Notes: a model not told the origin generated them from the letters alone. A stretch of DNA of 14,956 nt from Saccoglossus kowalevskii (GCF_000003605.2 NW_003134850.1:33639-48594); one strand, 5' to 3'; positions 1 through 9,144 are shown, counted from the stretch's first letter. A program made the numbers and translations.

Positions 1-496
1 AGATATCAGTGGAAAAACCGAAAATTGACTAATCATTATGCAAATTAGGTAATTAGTATCCACGGATTATTACCAAAAACTAATCAAAACCTAGCATTAG
101 TTCAGAGCATCTATGTACCAAGTTTCATCAAAATCCAATGAGTGGTTGTTTAGATATCAGTGGAACAGTCATGGAACCACTAAAAAATAGCTAATTATCA
201 TGTAAATTAGGTAATTAATATGCACGGATTTTTACCAAAAATTAATCAAATCTGCGCATATGTTCAGAGCATCTATGTACCAAGTTTCATCAAAATCCAA
301 TGAGTGGTTCTTTAGATATCAGTGGAACAGTCATAGAACAGCTAAAAATTAGCTAATTATCATGCAAATTAGGTAATTAACGAGCATGGATTTTTACCAA
401 AACCTAATCAAATCTGCGCATTGGCCCAGAGCATCTATGCACCAAGTTTCATCAAAAACCGATGTATGGTTCTTGAGATAGCAGTGGAACAGTCGG
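1..496. repeat. Tandem array of ~162-bp units, SINE/RTE-tail-like
   Basis: Units begin with AGATATCAGTGGAA or a variant at 1, 152, 314 and 476, giving periods of 151, 162 and 162. There are three full copies and a truncated fourth. Each contains CAAATTAGGTAATTA, then CAGAGCATCTATG and CCAAGTTTCATCAAAA, then a TGAGTGGTT block. The phrase 'caagtttcatcaaaatcc...gtggtt...gatat' resembles the 3' ends of many invertebrate SINEs and RTE-type LINEs (family knowledge from memory, not a search). The last unit runs directly into a microsatellite, as such tails usually do. The repetition is seen directly; the element class is inferred. Confidence 0.8.
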
Positions 497-574
497 ACAC
501 ACATACACACATACACACACACATACACACATACACACATACACACATACACACATACACACATACAGACACAC
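497..574. repeat. ACACATAC microsatellite
   Basis: This is a simple repeat built on the 8-base unit ACACATAC with a few ACAC slips, immediately downstream of the truncated fourth tandem unit. It produces an apparent Thr-His-Ile/Tyr-rich reading frame with no coding value. It is probably the simple-sequence 3' tail of the preceding retroelement-like array. Confidence 0.95.
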
Positions 575-584
575 TAACTGCAAA

Positions 585-616
585 GACTCCCATTTTGTGC
601 TTCGCACATGGGAGTC
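585..616. repeat. Perfect 9-bp + 4-bp stem hairpin after microsatellite
   Basis: GACTCCCAT (585-593) pairs with ATGGGAGTC (608-616), and inside it GTGC (597-600) pairs with GCAC (604-607) around a TTC loop, leaving a three-T bulge. An A-rich stretch follows. It lies 10 bases after the microsatellite, so it may be the terminal stem-loop of the same retroelement tail. The pairing is seen directly; the role is inferred. Confidence 0.7.
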
Positions 617-1051
617 AAAAAGCATTAAATGGAAATCATATAAACTGAGCCAGAATTATAACAAGTGTTGAAACAAACTAAGAACAACTCGACAAAATTA
701 TGATACAAGCAGACATTATTACAAAATATTCTTGAATGAAGGTGAAATTTTTCTCAAATTTCAAAGAATTTTCCCATTTTTGTTTTTCAGATCCTGGATG
801 AGAAAATGCAACAAGCAATACTGGAAATGCATTAATTATACACTGAGTTTTGATTTCACTCGTACATGAAATTCACTAAATTAAATCCACATGAACATGT
901 AAAACAACACTGGAGCTCATTGTTTTCCTGACAGGTTTGTGAACTTAAAACTCAAAAACAGTGAAATTAAATACCAGTAAAAATAAATGGTTGTACGGAA
1001 GGCATCATCATATTAAATATTTGCATATAATGTTTATTCGATTTAGACAAG
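617..1051. other. AT-rich interval with no recognisable gene
   Basis: I see no open frame of useful length, splice-bounded exon or RNA gene on either strand here. One phrase near 960-990 (AGTGAAATTAAATACCAGT) faintly recalls the internal motif of the MITE family that begins at 1052, but is too short to call. Confidence 0.5.
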
Positions 1052-1271
1052 TACAGTGAAATACTTTATTTTAGCTGGAATTAATTTTCACTGAAAAGAC
1101 TTTTTCCCGTGTTTTGTCTGGAATTTATTTTTTTTACTGTTTTTTGGCAAGTTGTATGTAAAATATGGGAAAAAAGATATATTCGTTGGATTTCATTTTC
1201 ACTGAATCATCCTTTCAGAGAAAATAGAGCAAAAATTAATTCCAAGTGAAAATAACGTATTTTACACAGTA
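1052..1271 (+). mobile_element. Non-autonomous inverted-repeat transposon (MITE), copy A
   Basis: The element starts TACAGTGAAATACTTTATTT and ends ACGTATTTTACACAGTA; the reverse complement of the end (TACTGTGTAAAATACGT) matches the start. Terminal repeats of about 40 bp contain AGCTGGAATTAATTTTCACT and its inverted partner AAAAATTAATTCCAAGTGAA. Two further internal copies of the GGAATTTATTTTC-type motif lie near 1120 and 1190 in forward orientation, giving the order forward, forward, forward, reverse. The TA at each end would fit a TA target duplication (Tc1/mariner type), but the superfamily is inferred. There is no transposase. It aligns along its whole length with the reverse complement of copy B. 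Confidence 0.75.
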
Positions 1272-2276
1272 AACTGTAATTACATGGTTAAAGATGCCTT
1301 GAATTGCAATATATTTGAAGTGTTGTTATGAAATTACTGTTTTAACAGTGAAATTAGTGAAAGTGACCTTGATGTTGAATTATTCACATACACCAAGCAT
1401 CACAGGGACTCAAAGAAAACAAAAAAATAATACAGCCAATCTCAGAAGCAACACTCTCCTCCGTAAACATTACCAGATATATCTGATGAGTTCCGCTATC
1501 AGTTACATTGTCAAAGCTCAAACTTCAGGCAGTGTGAGGCGATTAACATATTGCACTACTGTTCATGCCACTATTTCTCCTGGAAATTTACTAAATTATA
1601 ATATGTCAACTTTCTAAAATATTAGGAACATGAAAATTATAATATACGACTTTTTTGTCTCAGACCGGATCACCGAGAAAAAATTTTGAGACATGGAGAT
1701 ATAATTGTACCACAGAAACCAATACCAATTTTGACCATTTCTCATTTTAGACTCTTCTATTTTGAAAAATTGTTTGATGAGCCCTATTTTTGGTATCCTG
1801 ATGGAATGAACCCATAATAACAAAAGTACAGTGAACATGACATATAATAAATTCAGTTTGAACTTCCCAAAGTAGTTTGCCTTGAGGCCCATCAGAAAAA
1901 TACAGATTTGTTGTTGCCTTGATGTTCAAGCCTTGTAGCATCTCTAATTAAAGGGCATTGGTCATCGCGCAGGGCATGAGCGACATTTGTGTTGATAAAC
2001 ATTGATTATACCACAATCCCGTGCGCTCTTTTAATTGACGTTTTGACCTGGGCGTGTCTCACACTAATTACTGTCGGTGTCTTCTTCGATACCTAATTAA
2101 AGCTTGGTAACATCTCACTTTGTACTCTCTGGTCTGCACAACAGCTACCATGTTTGTTAATACAAGACCTATATCGCTCACGTGTGGTGCAACAACCACC
2201 ACCCTTTAAATACAAAATTCAATTCTCTTGACAAATATCACTCAGTATTATAAACAGTCACATTGTCACCTTCAGA
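1272..2276. other. Interval between the two MITE copies, no supported gene
   Basis: Two overlapping frames on the minus strand (1614-1892 and 1747-1941) have AT-driven composition and no recognisable domain. A more CpG-containing block lies at about 1941-2110; AATTAAAGGGC near 1945 and CTCTTTTAATT near 2027 form an imperfect inverted repeat, so it may be an unrecognised repeat. No RNA gene or convincing exon was found. Confidence 0.4.
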
Positions 2277-2478
2277 TACTGTAGATACTTTATTTTTGCT
2301 TGAAATTTATTTTCGCTGAAGGAATGCTTCAGTGAAAATAAAATCCAGCGAATATACTTTTTTCCTATGTCTCACATTCAACTCATGAAAAATCAGTGAA
2401 AATAAATTCCATACAAAAACACCCAACAATCTTTTTTAGCGAAAATTAATTCCAGCTGAAATAAAGTATTCTACAGTA
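2277..2478 (-). mobile_element. Non-autonomous inverted-repeat transposon (MITE), copy B
   Basis: The ends are TACTGTAGATACTTTATTT at the left and AATAAAGTATTCTACAGTA at the right, which are inverted repeats of each other with only small differences. Inside each end is the block (C/G)CTGGAATTAATTTTCGCT or its complement. Internal motifs read forward, reverse, reverse, reverse, the mirror of copy A, so this copy is inserted in the opposite orientation. Its terminal repeats match each other better than those of copy A, so it looks the less decayed of the two. It has no coding capacity. Flanking TA dinucleotides suggest Tc1/mariner-type mobilisation, which is inference. Confidence 0.8.
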
Positions 2479-3530
2479 CTCAATAAAACAAAGTAGTAAT
2501 TTTAGAGGTAACTATACATTATTGACCAAAATTTCTCGGCCATACATTATTGAAGGATTATGACTAGCTGTATTATGTACATAAAAGCAGTGAACAGTTA
2601 TATTGTTAAATTTTCAACCAGTGGGAAGCATTTGTTTTTTATGAAATAGGAGTATTGACGAATCAAGTGGTGTTCTATTTAAAAGCCAGAGAAAAGGTCT
2701 CACAGTCAATCACGGTGACTGTAGCAAGGGTTCTACCATTATGTTTATGACTTGAAGATTACGTAACCAATGTTGAACTAGAAGGAAATTTTAAAAACAC
2801 ATAAAAGGGGTTAGGAGTAGCCACTGTATGTCAGGGAAAGGAAACATGAAAAAATATTAAAAAAAAAAAAAACGATAGACTTTTTCAATATACTGTATGT
2901 TTGATGGTTTTATAATCACAAAGGAATGTGAATTTGATGTGTAAAACATGAGATAATTTCACAGTGGCAGTCTCATTTAATACTTGCCCGAACCTTGACC
3001 TAACTACAGACACCATCCATCCTCAATGATCTCCTGGATCCTCGCACTATGGTGCGAAACGCGATTAAACTGAAATCGTGTGCAAGTGCATTTATAAATT
3101 ACAAAAATCACATGAACATTTGCCCATAGAACAAACTCCGATACAAGAGAAAATAACGACTAACTGTGACCAAGTTCCTTCCGGAATTTCTACTCACTCA
3201 GACCCAGCGTTAGTAAGCCAATGTGTGTGGCCAAGTGCGATCCAACATGGAGGGAGGACAGCCGCTGTTTTACTTTAAGAATGCCATCCACCCACAATAG
3301 GTCTAACGATCACGTAGCTGACATAACGACTACTAACAAATGAACCCAGACAAACGAAGAAAACATAAATCGCGCAGTCCACACAGAACACAGAGGGTAC
3401 AACGATTAATAAACGTTAGCGTTATCGTCCTATCCGCTTCCCGACCAAATACCCGGCAGATGAGCCGACAATCGCATTACAGCGTTAAACTTACAGTCAT
3501 TGTGTGCACACAAACAGTTTGAGACAAATC
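2479..3530. other. Non-coding interval, probably partly intron of the minus-strand gene at 3541
   Basis: The left half is AT-rich with a poly(A) run near 2858-2872. Two small perfect inverted repeats are visible: ACAGTCA/TGACTGT at 2702-2722 and TCGCAC/GTGCGA at 3042-3057. From about 3160 CpG frequency rises towards the promoter at 3600-3740, as expected near a gene start. The plus-strand frames at 3078-3278 and 3340-3522 lack ATG-plus-donor structure or a domain. Downstream exons of the minus-strand gene were looked for and not recognised. Confidence 0.4.
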
Positions 3531-3540
3531 AGGTACTCAC

Positions 3541-3616
3541 CTCGGTGCTGTAGAAACAAAAAACAGAGTAAAAACGTTATGAAATCCAACAAGCAAGTTC
3601 TCCGGACCGCCGCCAT
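3541..3616 (-). CDS. First coding exon of an unidentified secreted or membrane protein (signal peptide)
   Basis: An ATG at 3616 sits in a strong start context (ACAATGG) and opens 76 nt that end GAG|GTGAGT, a full-consensus splice donor at 3540. The 25 complete codons give a classic signal peptide: MAAVRR start, CLLD, hydrophobic FITFLLCFLFL core, then QHR, with one base left over. A phase-1 intron right after a signal peptide is common in secreted animal proteins and lets many domain types follow. Upstream, on the same strand, are two CCAAT boxes, an ETS-like CCGGAAA and a CRE, as expected of a promoter. The mature protein is not encoded here and no downstream exon was recognised to the left, so its function is unknown. 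An anchor of a type II protein is an alternative reading of the hydrophobic segment. Confidence 0.55.
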
Positions 3617-3670
3617 TGTGAATGTTGTGAATCAAGTTTCAGTGAAGAACGATTGAATACCACAGGAAAA

Positions 3671-3743
3671 CCGGAAATTGATTGGACATGTGATTGGATC
3701 GCTACCTTATGCATATTCATGACAACGATATAGAATGACGTCA
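3671..3743 (-). promoter_or_regulatory. Promoter of the minus-strand gene: ETS-like site, two CCAAT boxes and a CRE
   Basis: Reading towards the ATG at 3616 on the minus strand, there is a palindromic CRE, TGACGTCA (3743-3736), then ATCCAATC (GATTGG on plus at 3692-3697), a second CCAAT (GATTGG at 3680-3685), and an ETS-like CCGGAAA (3671-3677 on plus). The two CCAAT boxes are 12 bp apart and lie about 65-80 bp upstream of the start codon. Motifs are seen directly; activity is inferred. Confidence 0.5.
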
Positions 3744-5880
3744 TTGTTTAGAGACATTGGATACTTTACATGAATATACATTACGTAATTTAATACGATT
3801 ACAATATTGTTATAATAATATTATTATGTGTATATAAATAAATAAATCACAATAAGTATTCAACTGTATACATTATTATTTTAATAAATTTGAAGACTGA
3901 CAACTTAGATTTGACATAATTCCCATGGATCTTTGACATTCCCGGGTAAAGCGCCCTCTATTAGGTATTGTAATAATTGCGGTAAATGACTGGGTAAACG
4001 AGTGAAAAGTGGTTATAATCCTCGTACAACCCTGCCAGAAAAAACAGCTGTGATAATTCTCCGTTGAATTTTCATAAGCACGCCCCATAAGAAGCCAGTA
4101 AAATAATATAAGTATTTTACATTTATCAGGATTGTTTTCTGTTAATAGTTCTGACGTCATTTTAAGAGGAAATACGAGGAATATCTGAACATGTCAAAAC
4201 AATCCGACAATCGTTGCTACAGCTATTTATATTGACTTCCAAAAAATAATGAAATATTAGTATTTGAAAAATATCACGTGATGGTAAATGGGCACGTAGT
4301 AGCTGAATTAATTATATATACTAAAATTAGAATGGTGGTAAAATCTACTGAAACTGGTGTATCAAAATGTTGTTAAAAGATATGCAAGAACTATATTGGA
4401 AACTTTATTTTATACAGTTTAAAGGCGGTGTTCGTCGCGGAATACATGCGCGAGACATGGGTCTCACACAGGTCTCATGCCACTAATCAACCAATGCTGC
4501 TCGTAGCAATTTAAATGCCTTGTGAGAACCAATGACATTTTTTAAATATTTTTTTTCTCAGGTGCTTCCTGTATGAGGGCGAGTTTGAGCTGGTCAACAT
4601 GTTAGTTTTTTTTTTCATGTGGTTGATTACTGGCATGTTGATTTCCCATTTTGAGCCATGTTTTCAACTTTGTTCACCATTTTCATCATGATATAGCAAT
4701 CTCATAACATAATCATATGTTAACATTGTCGTCTATGGAGTTTCAGTTAGTGGTATGAGCCCTGAAGTTTGCCTAGGACCACCTGAGGTTGTTGTTTTGA
4801 CCATAATTATGGCTCTATTCACTGGAATTTAGTCATTTTTGGCAGGTCTCATCTTACATAACCAAAGTTTACTTTGACCTAATTATTATAAGTTTTGACC
4901 TCTCTCGACTTTGCATAGATCTGATAATTATGAGGTTGAGTGTTAAATCACACATGAGATCAGCTCCATTTATTTGGCAGGTGTAGTGCAAAGTAACTGG
5001 GAATCTATTTTTATTTTACCACTTGCTTTGTATTCAACTATTTAGACACAATGGAGTAATTTTTTATCCAGAAATGTCATATTTTGCTATGCGTTTGACC
5101 CATTGCTGTCAAACTCTTATATCTTTGTTGAAGATTTTGAAAATTTGTAATTCGGCATATTTGTTGCCCTAATTTTATTAATTTGATCTGTAAATATAAA
5201 TGTTTTTTATAAAACTGGTCCAAAAATGTCATTCATTCATCAATGAATTATTCATGTCACTAATTTCAATGGCTCTAGGAATTCTGAGAAAAATGCTTAA
5301 CCCCATTTTATGGTTTTTTTGTCTTATTTTCACATTATGGCAGACAATTTTTAGTGCGGTCATTACTAATGTACCCTATTCAAAGTTTATTGAGGTCAAA
5401 ATCCCAAATATTCAAATAAATTTTCAAAATTGTGTTGCGTATCTTGCCACTGACAAGAGATTTGCCAGTATATTAGCCAAGTATTACATCTCTTTCAATT
5501 TCACAATTATTGCTCTTTTCTCAGAATTTGTGTGAATAGTTTGCTAACTAATCCCATTTTGAGTTTATTATTGAACAGTGCTTGTACCCCTCCCCCAATT
5601 AATCAGAAATGCTGTTGATTTGAATCTAATTTGATCAGGGATGTGTAATATGGGTATTTTATATCTAGACCCTTCACACTTATCTCAACCCTAACGAGCG
5701 TAAAGTTCAAGGCGCGTAAAACAAAGGGACTGTCGATCAAAGGAACAGGAAACAAATAAACGATATGAAGAAACTGCATGTTATTATGGAAAAAAAGGTT
5801 ACATGTACTCGCGCGTTAAAACAAGTATTCAGGCCTTTTATAGCCTTGGTAGGATCAGCCACCGTAACAAATTTTAGCGG
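3744..5880. other. Long AT-rich gene-free interval
   Basis: No supported exon is visible. The left part contains a second TGACGTCA at 4152-4159 and a CTCF-like core (GCGCCCTCTATTAG on plus, 3951-3964). Around 4445-4475 GGGTCTCA and AGGTCTCAT recur, and TTTTGACC phrases recur at about 4795, 4870-4905 and 5090, hinting at a decayed repeat. The minus frame 3876-4160 and the plus frame 5200-5535 are open, but their composition follows local base bias (the latter is mostly Phe, Ile, Leu and Ser), so I do not call them genes. Confidence 0.4.
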
Positions 5881-5889
5881 CTTTGTGCT

Positions 5890-6010
5890 GATTGGTTCAT
5901 AGTACTATCAGCTATGATTGGCTAATAAGAGAATATCATTTGAAATGGCGTCTACTATCGTTATTTGTGCTAGTTCTCTTCGAGTTGAACATGTAATAAA
6001 GACGATCTAA
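5890..6010 (+). promoter_or_regulatory. Twin CCAAT promoter-like segment leading to an ATGGCG start
   Basis: Two GATTGG elements (5890-5895 and 5916-5921) are followed 24 bp later by GAAATGGCG (ATG at 5945), a good start context that also resembles a YY1 site. The frame runs only 21 codons to TAA at 6008-6010 with no clear donor, so no exon is claimed. Twin inverted CCAAT boxes also occur upstream of the exon at 3541-3616. It could be the promoter of an unrecognised gene or a chance cluster. Confidence 0.25.
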
Positions 6011-7362
6011 ACACAATAACAATGTAAGAAAGCACTGAAACACAATTGAATAATATTGAAACAATAATACAAACGAATATCACAGTAATAATTAGGGAAA
6101 TAATAGTGGATTATTCTCCCTCTCATCGACAGGTATATCCACTGAAGGTTGCCCGTCACAGGTCTCCGGCCTCCGGCCTAAATGCAGATATCTATATGCA
6201 GTATCTATAACAAGACACTTCGCGATGAGCGTCTTTTGTAGTCAGTAATATTTACGAAAATTTGTGTTCACTATTGGCGATCCGCTCCGCTACGATTGCC
6301 CTTAAAACTTATCACTTTTGTGTGTGATTGCCAGTTATTTCACGTATTAATTCTTCTGTGATTTTTTTGCCTTAGCCAATTTCCCTCAAACTTGGCAGAC
6401 AAGAGATCACCGGCGCCACCATTGATACACTGTATCAACGTAATCCCAAAGCAACTTTGAACTATGAATGAACTGTAAATGCTGCGTTCAATCTAGAAAA
6501 TACTATCACAAAACAGTTGGAAATAATAAATTTAACAGCAGAATACGTCCTAGCAATAAAATAACGTGATTTCTAAAGACTGAATGTTTTTTTGCGAACT
6601 CCGTATACGGGGCCCGGTTTTAGTTATAAACCGACGTTAGCTTCACGTTCATGTCCTACCATGGCAACAGCCGAAAACATGTTGCTTGTTTTTTTAGGGG
6701 AGCGGATCTCCAACCAGCCTACCGGCTTGTTTTATAAACTGGCTTGGCAATTCCCACCACCAATTAGACAATGTCACAGCATTTCGGCTACTTTTCCAGA
6801 CAAATCCAAAATCACTCGATAATTTTATTTACTTTACATTTGATTAGATTTTAGGTTTTGTTAATTTTAATGCATACATGTACACTTACAAAACTACCAC
6901 AAAAATAAGAGAATTTAGTATATAGACTTGACAAAAAAGCATTATTTTTTCTTGTCTTAATATTGCATTTTTTTCTATCTGTGTAACTTCATGTGGAAAT
7001 CCTGATGAGATTTAAATTTCAGTTCACAACTAACGGTTTTGCAATATTAGAGACTATGAACTTGAGGCTGCAAATTAATAAATATTATATTCTTTGGCAT
7101 TTATTTTGTATTTACATTTTCAATGAGTTCCACAGTATCTTTTTCTTACTGATGTGACTGTGTAGTGTTTTTGTTTTGTCGATTGTTTATTTTGTGTTCT
7201 TGGAATTTTCTACAAAAATCAACAACGGTTAAATAGGTATGTTATTTCCATTTTACAGTATATCGTAGACAGTACTTGTATACTTTGTTATCCAGCATAA
7301 ATATCGAATTGTTCGGAAGCATGAGATTGTAATGTTCATTTCGTTCATAATTATGTTGTACG
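6011..7362. other. Gene-free interval with a small CpG-containing patch
   Basis: This is mostly AT-rich. A GC-richer patch at about 6595-6730 contains a perfect 10-bp palindrome CCGTATACGG (6601-6610), GGGGCCCGG, and an RFX X-box-like CCATGGCAAC (6659-6668). The plus frame 6592-6822 has no recognisable domain and no splice-site support. Low-complexity phrase GGTCTCCGGCCTCCGGCC lies near 6161-6178. Confidence 0.35.
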
Positions 7363-7424
7363 ATGACGCTTTCTCCGGGGCCTTCAGAGTCCCATGTTGA
7401 CTATGTCCTGGCCCGTTTACTTAC

Positions 7425-7698
7425 TTGTTGTCAGAGTGGTATATACAAAATACGACCAAGTAAACGTCAGAATGCTAAAAAAAACCAGAAGCCTAAAATC
7501 AGTTGCCCATGCCAAGAGAGCCACAGAACCAAAATAAGCTGTCAGCCGTCGCCGTCCACAGCAGCGATATGATTTTACACATCGAAATTGAGAATCGCAG
7601 GTGTAGACATATTGCATAGAAATGAACACTAAAATACATCTATCCCGGCCAGCAATCGAATCATCAATCTTCATGAGTGACGTAACTGGCCTTTCCAT
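7425..7698 (-). CDS. Candidate first exon of an unknown membrane protein
   Basis: A minus-strand frame opens at ATG 7698 and stays open for 91 codons plus one base to ACAA|GTAAGT, a near-perfect donor at 7424. The last third is hydrophobic: LTAYFGSVALLAWA then LLVFFSILTFTWSYFVYTTL, possibly a membrane hairpin or anchor. The surrounding 7360-7860 is richer in CpG than the neighbourhood and contains a CRE-like TGACGTAA (7677-7684), which would fit a promoter or first exon; a shorter start at ATG 7619 is possible. The N-terminal half looks random, the start context is ordinary, and no family is recognised. A chance open frame is about as likely. Confidence 0.22.
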
Positions 7699-7699
7699 C

Positions 7700-8503
7700 T
7701 ATTTGCTTCTATTCCCACTATCATAACACGCTCAAGTGAATGTTGTCAAATTCGCGAGTGTGCGTATTTTCGTACAGTGGCGTAAACATTGCTACAATCA
7801 AAGACGCGCGGATAAGGAAGTCCATTCTGGGCTAGTACCATTGTCAAATTCTGGGGAGTAGAGGACTATTTATATGGGAGACGTTACAATAAGGAACTAT
7901 TAAAATTGTTCGATTTGCATATCAAAATCCTTTATTGGAACAGAGCATGTTCTATACTCATCAAAAAACAAAGTTATAATGTTTTTTAGATACACAACAG
8001 ACTCGAAACAATAGAAACCGTCCGATCCGAGCGACTTGCGTTCTTGATAATCGAGTCTTGCGTTTCTGAACCAAAACGACCGATTGAGGCCAAAAACGAC
8101 CGATTTTCACCCAATCTTCTATGAATTGTTCATAATATAGCTAATACAGTCCAGCGGTTAGATAGGGCATTTATTAGAGACGCCCGGAGAATCAAAATTT
8201 GGGACGTGAATTGCTCCGGCGACGAAAAATCGGCGAAAATATCCGAAGGGGTGAGGGACTGCATTTCAAAAACATATTTTATATACTAGTATAGGTTATA
8301 TATAGTGCTAAAACTTTAATAGTCATAATTCTATAATTCATAATCATGCCAAATGTTGGTATGTACTTGTATGTGGTGAATGATGACATTATACTTTACA
8401 GTACTGCATCTAATAATCAGGCTTATATGCATTGCCTACCATCTAATTTGGTGTTATGCTGAGTGTGTATGTTGCCAATTCTACAACTAATTGTCTTGGT
8501 AAA
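7700..8503. other. Interval with a CpG-rich, repeat-like block
   Basis: No gene is recognised. From 8000 to 8260 the composition shifts to CpG-containing sequence with internal repetition: AACGACCGATT twice (8084 and 8095), CTTGCGTT twice (8036 and 8057), and GACTCG/CGAGTC arms at 8000 and 8052. Just before it, GAACAGAGCAT..CATCAAAA..TTTTTTAGATA at about 7938-7993 loosely resembles the tail phrase of the tandem units at 1-496. An inserted, decayed retroelement is the simplest reading, but this is unverified. Confidence 0.35.
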
Positions 8504-8519
8504 GGGCGCCACCAAGTGG
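8504..8519 (-). promoter_or_regulatory. CTCF-like motif
   Basis: On the minus strand CCACTTGGTGGCGCCC matches the CTCF core CCASYAGRKGGCRC at 13 of 14 positions (T for A at position 6). It lies 68 bp before the 26-bp minisatellite. CTCF is present in most bilaterians. A short motif match alone is weak evidence for binding. Confidence 0.3.
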
Positions 8520-8587
8520 TAAATTTGGATAAATAACTCCCAGGGTTTAAATTTGGGGGATTTTTTTGCATGGGAAATTACTCGTCT

Positions 8588-8909
8588 AAGCAGTGGCCCT
8601 TCGCATATGGGGTAAGCAGTGGTCCTTCGCATATGTGGGAAGCAGTGGTCCTTCGCATATGGGGCAAGCAGTGGCCCTTCGCGTATGGGGCAAGCAGTGG
8701 CCCTTCGCATATGGGGCAAGCAGTGGTCCTTCGCATATGCCCTCATATGGGGCAAGCAATGGTCCTTCGCATATGTGGGAAGCAGTGGTCCTTCGCATAT
8801 GTGGGAAGCAGTGGTCCTTCGCATATGTGGCAAGCAGTGGCCCTTCGCATATGTGGCAAGCAGTGGCCCTTCGCATATGGGGCAAGCAGTGGCCCTTCAC
8901 ATACGGGGC
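8588..8909. repeat. 26-bp minisatellite, 12 units
   Basis: Twelve head-to-tail units begin with AAGCARTGG at 8588, 8614, 8640, 8666, 8692, 8718, 8754, 8780, 8806, 8832, 8858 and 8884. Eleven are 26 bp; the sixth is 36 bp through an extra CCCTCATATG-type duplication. Each unit continues YCCTTCGCATATG and ends KGG plus C, G or T. Variants alternate (GGCCC or GGTCC; ATGGGG or ATGTGG), and the last unit is the most degenerate. Because 26 is not a multiple of 3 and the unit lacks stops, long frames appear in several phases on both strands; they are not genes. Ten units have an intact CATATG in the canonical place, so the array is a phased series of E-box-type (CANNTG) sites. Confidence 0.97.
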
Positions 8910-9144
8910 AATTCCTCTGATCAGCTTCGTTGTTTTAGAATTACCTATTGTACGCTATTGATCGTTTTATCGATCAGGTCTCAGTTCAGTTACAATACAA
9001 CATTTTGTTACAATATATAAACTGGTCTATGGCCACGTTACTGTGTGCATGATATTTGGAAGAAATCTTAGCTATGCTATGAAAACTATAGATATAATTA
9101 TCCTGTCACATATCACAAAGCTTTATTATATTTATTGGATGTAC
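8910..9144. other. AT-rich spacer, nothing recognised
   Basis: Between the minisatellite and the upstream element of the paralogous exon there is AT-rich sequence with a small inverted repeat, TTGATCG/CGATCA, at about 8958-8976. No frame or RNA gene is supported. Confidence 0.4.

Noticed and set aside
421-648. 75-codon frame rich in Thr-His-Ile-Tyr
   Set aside because: It is generated by the ACACATAC microsatellite and the preceding repeat, and has no ATG start.
1747-1941. Minus-strand frame as second exon of the signal-peptide gene at 3541
   Set aside because: An AG at the left of the frame would match phase 1, but the pyrimidine tract is poor and the peptide has no recognisable fold, so the join would be guesswork.
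3340-3522. Plus-strand frame beginning MNPDKRRKHKSRSPHR, resembling an RS-type basic segment
   Set aside because: A short basic stretch only. It lies in the probable first intron of the minus-strand gene and has no donor or homologous context.
3876-4160. 94-codon frame on the minus strand
   Set aside because: No recognisable domain or anchor, flanked by plain AT-rich sequence, and with no supporting splice or promoter structure.
5200-5535. 111-codon hydrophobic frame on the plus strand
   Set aside because: Rich in Phe, Ile and Leu because the DNA is T-rich. No domain, promoter or splice sites, and neighbouring frames look the same in composition.
8588-8909. CRISPR array
   Set aside because: The units are contiguous with no unique spacers, and the window is animal DNA.
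8423-9020. Several overlapping 100-136-codon frames on both strands with repeated peptides
   Set aside because: All come from the 26-bp minisatellite, whose unit lacks stops and is not a multiple of three. The repeated peptides are a by-product of the array.
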